Assembly (NCBI GenBank): GCA_020639155.1
Contig: JACKHF010000001.1
Coordinates: forward strand, 1,736,001 to 1,800,000
Reading direction: 5' to 3'
Length of the DNA stretch: 64,000 nt
Source of the DNA: Phycisphaeraceae bacterium
Lineage (GTDB): Bacteria; Planctomycetota; Phycisphaerae; Phycisphaerales; UBA1924
This document shows positions 61,468-64,000 of the stretch, piece after piece (the first letter of the stretch is position 1; each line of letters begins with the position of its first letter). Below the pieces are notes generated by a model. The model did no database searches. It worked only from the letters and a program-made list of their open reading frames with translations, and had not been told where the DNA came from. The position numbers and the translations under genes were made by a program.

Positions 61468-61751
61468 AAAATCTCTACTGCACGATGTGTTTATGCGACA
61501 ATGACTTGAGATCCGAGGGGGCAGTATCCGCGTGTAGATCTTGCACGATGATGAGTCGGGCTTGTACATGTAATATGGCCCAGTGGTCATCGATCCATTT
61601 ACCTTCACAAAGAACTGAAAGCTGCACAGATTTGGTCCGGGTCAACTACGGGTACTGGCTTCGGAGCATGGTTCAGAGTTCTTTGCACTTTGCCGGTCCA
61701 ACGAAGCTGACATGTGCGGATAGCGTGAGCTGATCTGGAAGTGAGAAGAAG

Positions 61752-61824
61752 TGGAGCGGAGGAGGGTCGAACTCCCGACCTCATCATTGCGAACGATGCG
61801 CTCTACCAACTGAGCTACCGCCCC
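61752..61824 (-). tRNA. tRNA-Ala (CGC)
   Basis: 73 bases on the minus strand. Acceptor GGGGCGG / CCGCTCC contains the G3-U70 wobble that identifies alanine tRNAs. D stem GCTC/GAGC, anticodon stem CATCG/TGATG with loop TTCGCAA (anticodon CGC), T arm GGGAG-TTCGACC-CTCCT. CCA is not encoded. Confidence 0.95.
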
Positions 61825-62067
61825 ATCGTGGATTGTTATTCGCTGGAGTCGAGCCCAAGCGAAGCATGCGGTCCGATCGTACCGCTACTGGTCGCGGTTT
61901 TCACGTGCTCGCGGATGCACCATGACCAACGGGAATGCCGATGCTTGTGCGTGCAAGGAGATTCTAGCCCAGATGCCGGTACTTCTCGGCCCTTTGAGTG
62001 CTGTTCGGCTTGGAATCTGTTCAATAGTGCAATGTTTGTCGTGTCCCAGCAGTGATAGAGTCTTGTC

Positions 62068-63258
62068 ATGCCAAGTTTCAGATACACAGCACTTGATGCC
62101 ACCGGTCGCGAGATTGCCGGTGTACTTGATGCTGCATCGGAACAGGCACTTCTGAACGAGTTGGAGTCCCGGTCACTGACGCCAGTATCGCTCGCAGCCA
62201 AGGCATCAGCCATGGATCGCGGACAAAGAGCATTGCCTACACGAAAGCTCGGGCTTGCCTATACCCAACTTGCCGACTTGCTCAATGCGGGTGTGCCAAT
62301 CCTTCGTGGGCTCCATCTGCTTGGCAGATCGAAGTCACGCTCCCGGTTTACAAGAGTCTTCCGGCAGGTGGCTGATAATGTCGGAGAAGGTTCGGATCTT
62401 GCTGATGCGATGGAGAGCACCAAGGGCGCCTTCCCGCGTATCCATGTTGCGATGGTGCGTGCGGGTGAAAAGGGCGGATTCCTTGAGCAGGTGCTTGGCA
62501 AACTCGGCGCGTTCGTTGAACGCCAGGCAGATTTTCGTGCCAAGGTCATTGGAAGCCTGACATATCCCGCGGTGCTGGTGGTCATTGGGGGCAGCGTGAT
62601 GACCGCGATTCTCGGGGTTTTCGTGCCGATGTTTCGTGAGTTGTTCGAGTCACAGCCGAACCTGCCCTCGATTACGGAGCTGGTCTTTGCTGCGTCCGAT
62701 GTTGTGACAAAGTACGCGTTCTTTGCGATCATCGCGCTCGCGATACTGGCTGTGGGGTTGTGGCGAGGATTGAAAGACTACCGCGTTCGGCGTGTGATCG
62801 ATATCGGTTTAACAAAGGTGTACGTGCTCGGGCCGATCGTGCGATCGCTGGCAGCTGCACGGTTCTGCAGGATGCTCGGCACAATGCTGGGCAACGGCGT
62901 TCCCATGCTTGCTGCAATGACCATCGCGAAGGATGCAGCCGGCAACGTGCTTCTCGAAGAAACGATCGAAGATGCGACCGAAGCGGTTCGCGCGGGCGAT
63001 CCATTAGTCGGCCCGCTCCAGAAGAGCGGATTGTTCGGTGATGATGTGATAGAGATGATCGATGTTGCTGAAAACGCAAACAATCTCGATACCATGCTGG
63101 TGACAATTGCGGACACGATTGAGAAACGGGTCGACCGACTTTTGAACAGTGCGGTGAAACTCGTCGAGCCACTGCTGCTGGTTGTGATCGCATCATGTGT
63201 TGTCGTTGTTGCTGCAGCGCTTCTCTTGCCGATGGTGGAGATGAGCGGCAACGTGTAA
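62068..63258 (+). CDS. gspF: Type II secretion / type IV pilus inner-membrane platform protein (GspF/PilC)
   Basis: 396 residues. Two T2SSF domains are visible: LGLAYTQLADLLNAGVPILR with MVRAGEKGGFLEQVL, and FCRMLGTMLGNGVPMLAAMT with MIDVAENANNLDTML. Membrane spans lie near 170, 225 and 375. MPSFRYTALDATGREIAGVL is the typical start. It is the platform on which the GspE/PilB ATPase drives assembly of pseudopilins. A pseudopilin gene follows 388 bases downstream. Confidence 0.92.
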   Translation: MPSFRYTALDATGREIAGVLDAASEQALLNELESRSLTPVSLAAKASAMDRGQRALPTRKLGLAYTQLADLLNAGVPILRGLHLLGRSKSRSRFTRVFRQVADNVGEGSDLADAMESTKGAFPRIHVAMVRAGEKGGFLEQVLGKLGAFVERQADFRAKVIGSLTYPAVLVVIGGSVMTAILGVFVPMFRELFESQPNLPSITELVFAASDVVTKYAFFAIIALAILAVGLWRGLKDYRVRRVIDIGLTKVYVLGPIVRSLAAARFCRMLGTMLGNGVPMLAAMTIAKDAAGNVLLEETIEDATEAVRAGDPLVGPLQKSGLFGDDVIEMIDVAENANNLDTMLVTIADTIEKRVDRLLNSAVKLVEPLLLVVIASCVVVVAAALLLPMVEMSGNV

Positions 63259-63388
63259 ATGGGGATCGGCTGGGAAACCTGTCCGCAGATATACAGAGCT
63301 GTTTGTTCGGATTTTGAACGCATATTTCGGATACAGATTCGGTGAAGTCTTTGGCTGGGATCAGGCTGATCTTGGCTGAAAGCAGGTG

Positions 63389-63417
63389 TTGCGTGGAACA
63401 AGCACCTATGCTAGTAT
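63389..63417 (+). promoter_or_regulatory. Putative promoter of the pseudopilin gene
   Basis: TTGCGT and TAGTAT are 17 bases apart, about 230 bases before the pseudopilin ATG. The -35 hexamer is the same as in the FHA gene promoter at 6409. Confidence 0.45.
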
Positions 63418-63470
63418 GTACAAGCTAACTTCTGGTGGTTCTCATCAGAAGCGTTTGGACACGCAGGATG

Positions 63471-63524
63471 CGCCACGTTGAGGCAACGGCAACGTTCAGG
63501 GGGTAGATTCCCGGGAACGTGGCG
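63471..63524 (+). promoter_or_regulatory. Structured leader RNA before the pseudopilin gene
   Basis: CGCCACGTT (63471-63479) pairs with AACGTGGCG (63516-63524). The same CGTT can instead form a small hairpin CGTTG-AGG-CAACG, and ACGTTC can pair with GAACGT, so competing folds exist. TCTTTCT follows the outer stem. It may be an attenuator or other control RNA; it matches no riboswitch I recognise. Confidence 0.4.
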
Positions 63525-63646
63525 TCTTTCTGACACGAATCGATATCCGCATGCTTGGTGCTGTGCTGGAGAGACTCCTGTCACACATCGAGATTAAAGG
63601 GGCAGGGTTTCTCAGCATTCAGTATCGACACAGCGGAGCATAGACC

Positions 63647-64000
63647 ATGGACATCACACGCAGTACACGGGCACCTCGTATCACACGCACAACCCGAGGC
63701 GCATTCACGATTGTCGAAGTCATGATCGTGCTTGCGATCGTGCTGGTGCTGGCTGGTCTTGTCGGTGTGAAGCTGTTTGCACAGCGTGATAAAGCAAACA
63801 TCAAGATCACCCAGCAGCAGATGGCGCAGATCAAGGATGCTATCAAACTCTTCAAACTTGACTTTGAGCGCGTTCCCAATGACGAGGAGGGCATCGCGGT
63901 GCTCTGGGACAAAGAGATGCTCGATGCCGAATCTGATATTGAACTCTACACAAAGGGTGGGTATCTCGATGCAAAGAAGGAGACCGACCACTGGGGCAGT
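63647..64000 (+). CDS. gspG: GspG-like pseudopilin, 3' end cut by window
   Basis: 118 residues from ATG 63647 to the window edge, with the frame still open. A short basic leader (MDITRSTRAPRITRTTRGA) ends at the prepilin peptidase site, with FTIVEVMIVLAIVLVLAGLV following: Phe at +1 and Glu at +5, but Ala rather than the usual Gly at -1. The mature part has QQQMAQIKDAIKLFKLDFER and VPNDEEGIAVLW, matching the major pseudopilin GspG. It should form the periplasmic pseudopilus that pushes substrates through the outer membrane secretin. Confidence 0.85.
   Translation, partial: MDITRSTRAPRITRTTRGAFTIVEVMIVLAIVLVLAGLVGVKLFAQRDKANIKITQQQMAQIKDAIKLFKLDFERVPNDEEGIAVLWDKEMLDAESDIELYTKGGYLDAKKETDHWGS

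Noticed and set aside
61485..61733. 82-codon plus-strand frame before tRNA-Ala
   Set aside because: No family match, Cys/Ser content looks random, and it lies in a regulatory gap.
63424..63646. c-di-GMP riboswitch before the pseudopilin
   Set aside because: The conserved GEMM core sequences are not present.
1..64000. CRISPR arrays, insertion sequences, transposases
   Set aside because: No regular spacer-repeat pattern, transposase frame or terminal inverted repeats were found by reading.

Overview
The window looks like a chromosomal segment of a planctomycete, most likely of class Phycisphaerae. The grounds are family-level recognition only: secreted proteins end in paired Cys-containing dockerin-like repeats (YADCDGSGSLNIFDY type), there are PEP-CTERM-like tails of the form PAPG...RRRR, lpxB and type II secretion genes are present, and housekeeping genes lie scattered among secreted hydrolases. 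Ordinary genes are moderately GC-rich (hand-counted 60-base lines run about 60-68% GC), so two AT-rich tracts stand out: the middle of hisS (3421-3900) and the body of a tailspike-like gene (about 19000-20530).

Layout. 1-7.2 kb: the end of an MDR dehydrogenase, an ASCH protein, a class V aminotransferase-like enzyme, hisS with an AhpD-like gene, hemW, an FHA protein and a zinc-ribbon peptide. 7.4-14.1 kb: purA-uppS-cdsA, a coiled-coil zinc-ribbon protein, a GT39-type membrane glycosyltransferase and ruvB. 14.2-23.8 kb: a metal permease, a secreted M28 peptidase, an orphan tailspike-like protein with an S74 chaperone domain, a sulfotransferase and a secreted protein of unknown function. 24.2-39.7 kb: one long merged S10-spc-alpha cluster from rpsJ to rplQ, including secY, rpmJ and rpoA. 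40-47 kb: two PEP-CTERM-like secreted proteins, a TlpA-like protein, lpxB, an rsmB-like methyltransferase, rplU and a SAM methyltransferase. 47.4-56 kb: four secreted proteins (one unknown, an M14 carboxypeptidase, another unknown, an S8 protease), all ending in the same 55-residue double repeat, interrupted by tRNA-Val(CAC) and infA. 56.1-64 kb: an SDR-type enzyme with a Tat-like leader, a propeller-type histidine kinase with its response regulator, tRNA-Ala(CGC), and the start of a type II secretion/type IV pilus locus (gspF, then a pseudopilin cut by the window edge).

The ribosomal cluster is nearly canonical in order but has no rpmD (L30), adk, map, infA or rpsD (S4) in their usual places. 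infA is instead downstream of tRNA-Val at 51.4 kb, and rplU stands without rpmA. Several ribosomal proteins are unusual: L22 carries an N-terminal domain of about 73 residues that reads like an XRE/Cro helix-turn-helix, S14 is short yet has lost three of the four zinc cysteines, L17 has an insertion of about 55 residues plus a C-terminal tail, and L5 and L24 are extended.

The strongest candidates for something undescribed are the L22-HTH fusion, the shared C-terminal module on four unrelated exported proteins, the mosaic hisS, and the phage-type tailspike/S74 protein with no phage neighbours. I saw no CRISPR array, insertion sequence, transposase or prophage module. Promoters and RNA structures were called by eye from sequence patterns and are the least certain entries.
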